The translations under genes were made by a program, and so were the position numbers. A stretch of DNA of 7,232 nt from an uncultured Clostridia bacterium (GTDB lineage Bacteria; Bacillota; Clostridia; Oscillospirales; Ruminococcaceae). The stretch spans positions 1 to 7,232 of the forward strand of contig CALBGD010000483.1 in assembly GCA_937893735.1 (NCBI GenBank). The letters run 5' to 3'. The notes beneath the pieces were generated by a model. The model ran no database searches and was not told the DNA's origin. It was given only the letters and a program-made list of their open reading frames with translations. Below, in pieces: positions 5,811 to 7,232 of this stretch. Position 1 is the first letter of the stretch, and the number at the start of each line of letters is the position of its first letter.

Positions 5811-5856
5811 ACCCTCCTATGGTTTCTATTATACCATAGGAGGGTCTTTTTGTCAT
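5811..5856 (-). promoter_or_regulatory. Transposase promoter embedded in a ribosome-site-masking hairpin
   Basis: On the minus strand, ATGACA (5856-5851) and TATAAT (5833-5828) are separated by exactly 17 bp, predicting a start near 5821. The arms 5811-5822 and 5834-5845 are perfectly complementary over 12 bp. The loop between them contains the -10 box, and the arm nearer orfA contains the GGAGG ribosome site. A transcript begun at this promoter would lack the far arm and be translatable. A transcript entering from sfsA would fold and hide the ribosome site. The geometry is seen directly; the control effect is inference from known impinging-transcription protection in IS10 and IS50. Confidence 0.75.
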
Positions 5857-5881
5857 TGTCTGTTTTTACTGGAGCAGTTCA
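5834..5881 (-). repeat. Right terminal inverted repeat of the IS
   Basis: Counterpart of 4596-4641, read inward from 5881 as TGAACTGCTCCAG and continuing through ACAGACAATGACAAAAA to CCTATGG. It includes the -35 box and the 17-bp spacer of the transposase promoter, so transposase binding could also repress its own promoter. Confidence 0.75.
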
Positions 5882-5885
5882 GTTT

Positions 5886-6542
5886 TTATTTCATGAACAC
5901 ATCAGAATCAGTACATTTACACGGAATGAAGATAACCCGAACTCCTGCGGTACGTGCTTTTGCAAATTCTTCGGCAAACTGCGGGTCTACCGTAGAATTT
6001 GGAATCACGCTTTCCACGCCGCGCAGCATTATTACAAACGCTATTGACGGGCGAAAACCCTGATCCGCTGCGGCTGAAAGCTCCCGGAGGTGCTTTGCGC
6101 CGCGTGCTGTGGGCGCGTCCGGAAAGAGCCCGGTTCCGTTTTCGGCAAGAGTGCAGCCCTTGACCTCAATAAGCCACTCTTCCCCGCCCCGCGAGGCCAT
6201 GAAATCTATCCGGCTGGAGCCGAACCGCTGCTCCGGTCTGATATCCGTGAATCCATTGGTTCCCAGCCATTCAGCCGCCATTTTATTGGGCGCGAGGCTG
6301 TCCAGATTCACCCAGCCGTACTCCGTAGTGTTGACTGCTATAAGCGTATATGCCGTTTTCCGAGCAGGGTTAGTGTTTCTTTGCAGGCTGACTTCCGCGC
6401 CCGGGAATATCACGCCGGTACAGCGCCCTGTATTCCGGACGTGAACAGTGCTCACGCCGGAATCAGTCTGGACCTCTGCAACGAAACGGTTCACTCTGCG
6501 AAGAAAGATTCCGCGCTCTGTATTATCGTAGTGGAGGCTCAA
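5886..6542 (-). CDS. sfsA: SfsA family protein, C-terminus altered by the IS
   Basis: SfsA-family nuclease-like protein, first named for stimulating sugar fermentation in E. coli; its physiological role is unsettled. Of 218 residues, 1-75 carry the OB-like part with RRVNRFVAEV and HVRNTGRCTGV. The second part carries the PD-(D/E)xK-like core, RIDFMASRGGEEWLIEVKGC (Asp113, Glu126, Lys128), then the family signature FPDAPTARGAKHLREL (140-155). Start TTG 6542 overlaps the GH31 stop (TTGA), suggesting coupled translation, and no better start is near. The protein ends at VFMK with a TAA (5888-5886) in the AAAAAC-side flank of the IS. Relatives usually continue about ten residues to a hydrophobic IPV-type end, so the IS has trimmed or replaced the last residues. 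The catalytic region is intact and some function may remain. Confidence 0.9.
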   Translation of the reverse strand: MSLHYDNTERGIFLRRVNRFVAEVQTDSGVSTVHVRNTGRCTGVIFPGAEVSLQRNTNPARKTAYTLIAVNTTEYGWVNLDSLAPNKMAAEWLGTNGFTDIRPEQRFGSSRIDFMASRGGEEWLIEVKGCTLAENGTGLFPDAPTARGAKHLRELSAAADQGFRPSIAFVIMLRGVESVIPNSTVDPQFAEEFAKARTAGVRVIFIPCKCTDSDVFMK

Positions 6543-7232
6543 AATACTTCAATATCCTCGTTTCCGCGGACGAATATCGGGATAACGTCAATCGGTGCGG
6601 GAACCGTCACACGCTGACCGCCCTTGTATACTGTACCGGTACTTGCGTGCTTCCAGACGGTGCCCTCCGGCAGATACACGCTGCGCTCCTGTGCGCCAGC
6701 CTCTGTGACCGGAGCCACCAGAAGAGCCGCGCCGAGGGTGTACTCGTCCTCGGTGTTCCACGCTTCGGGATCCTGCGGGAATTCATACCACAGCGGGCGC
6801 ATTACCGGAGCGCCGTTCGCGGAGCACTCGTCCATAGTCTTTCTCATGTAGGGACGGAGATTCTCGCGGACGAACAGGTACTTTTTCAGTATCTCGTAAT
6901 TGTCCTCGCCAAAGCTCCACACCTCATTATCCTGACCGGAGGTGAGCTGGCGGACTCCGTTGATGAACTCCTCTTCCCTCTCGTACCACGGTGAACGCTC
7001 GCCGTGCATACGGAATACCGGGCAGAAGCAACCCCACTCAAACCAGCGCACCAGAAGCTCCCGGAAGCCCTCGTCCTGAATGTTGCCTCCAAGGAAACCG
7101 CCGATATCGGACGTCCACCACGGAATACCTGCAACGCTCATCGAAAGTCCCGCTTGAAGCTGCTCCCTCATTGCGCGGAAGCTGGAGTGAATATCTCCGG
7201 ACCATGTGAGCACGCCGTATTTCTGGCTTCCT
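6539..7232 (-). CDS. Glycoside hydrolase family 31, C-terminal part
   Basis: The 3' portion (231 residues) of a GH31 enzyme, a family of alpha-glucosidases and alpha-xylosidases acting on alpha-linked sugars; the gene begins outside the window. The visible part starts with GSQKYGVLTWSGDIHSSF, where the Asp of WSGD is the family acid/base catalyst. SVAGIPWWTSDIGGFLGG and CPVFRMHGERSPW then mark the end of the barrel, and LLVAPVTEAGAQERSVYLPE the following beta-sandwich. It stops soon after DVIPIFVRG, so it lacks a long distal C-terminal domain. The nucleophile WxDMNE motif would lie upstream, so substrate cannot be judged. It overlaps sfsA by 4 bp on the same strand. No signal peptide can be assessed. 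Confidence 0.92.
   Translation of the reverse strand, partial: GSQKYGVLTWSGDIHSSFRAMREQLQAGLSMSVAGIPWWTSDIGGFLGGNIQDEGFRELLVRWFEWGCFCPVFRMHGERSPWYEREEEFINGVRQLTSGQDNEVWSFGEDNYEILKKYLFVRENLRPYMRKTMDECSANGAPVMRPLWYEFPQDPEAWNTEDEYTLGAALLVAPVTEAGAQERSVYLPEGTVWKHASTGTVYKGGQRVTVPAPIDVIPIFVRGNEDIEVF

Larger units (their letters stand above)
4596..5881 (-). mobile_element. IS3-family insertion sequence, apparently complete
   Basis: The element of about 1.29 kb carries orfA and orfB on the minus strand, bounded by matching ends. The left end reads TGGACTGCCCCG from 4596; the right end, read inward on the minus strand from 5881, is TGAACTGCTCCAG. TG termini and a two-ORF DDE transposase are IS3-family features. 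The match extends six bases outward as AAAAAC on both sides (4590-4595 and 5882-5887), so the true ends could lie there. No 3-5 bp direct target repeat is visible for either choice of ends. Both ORFs and all catalytic residues are intact, so it may be active. Confidence 0.85.

Noticed and set aside
5362..6063. Long plus-strand open frame across orfA and the IS right end
   Set aside because: It is a shadow of orfA, orfB and sfsA on the opposite strand, with no ribosome site and no recognisable domain.
6090..6994. Plus-strand open frames opposite sfsA and GH31
   Set aside because: They arise from the high GC of the real minus-strand genes, whose proteins are clearly recognisable.
1..7232. CRISPR array, tRNA or rRNA genes
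   Set aside because: No regularly spaced multi-copy repeat and no cloverleaf or rRNA-like segment was seen on either strand.

Overview
The window looks like chromosome from a Gram-positive gut-type anaerobe of the Bacillota, most plausibly Ruminococcus/Oscillospiraceae. The grounds are strong AGGAGG-type ribosome sites, an AgrA/AgrC-like LytTR/GHKL pair, a DUF3991/TOPRIM remnant typical of clostridial mobile elements, a LytM lipoprotein, and a GH31-sfsA pair. The genus is inference. Base composition changes sharply: positions 1 to about 4590 are AT-rich and full of decayed genes, while 5890 to 7232 is clearly GC-rich, with dense, well-kept genes. An IS3-family insertion sequence sits on the boundary.

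Layout. 1-84: possible tail of a gene followed by a strong bidirectional terminator. 240-680: wreck of a DUF3991/TOPRIM protein. 660-1054: hairpin-rich DNA with a perfect 11-bp inverted repeat (oriT-like) and a small frameshifted ORF, read here as the leftovers of a mobilisation region. 1127-3187: an intact two-gene operon, a LytTR response regulator and a GHKL histidine kinase, with its own consensus promoter and a 4-bp overlap. 3194-3263: two perfect 14-bp direct repeats with a 20-bp period, each holding a LytTR-type core, 7 bp upstream of a TTGAAC-N17-TATAAT promoter. 3373-3734: a broken secreted-protein gene. 3747-4355: a lipoprotein with a LytM (M23) fold that has lost most zinc ligands. 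4416-4589: orphan coding fragment of unknown function. 4596-5881: IS3-family element on the minus strand (orfA, orfB). 5886-7232: sfsA, shortened at its 3' end by the IS, and the C-terminal part of a GH31 glycosidase; both on the minus strand and overlapping by 4 bp.

How it fits together. The kinase would sense a signal at the membrane and phosphorylate the regulator, which would bind the 14-bp repeats and switch on the promoter at 3235. That transcript runs through the broken secreted gene into the LytM-like lipoprotein, so the output appears to be an envelope function. No pheromone precursor or processing gene is visible. The IS carries a promoter whose -10 lies in the loop of a hairpin that would hide its transposase ribosome site in read-through transcripts but not in its own. 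The IS lacks a recognisable target duplication and its two flanks differ in composition, so it probably marks a rearrangement junction rather than a simple insertion.
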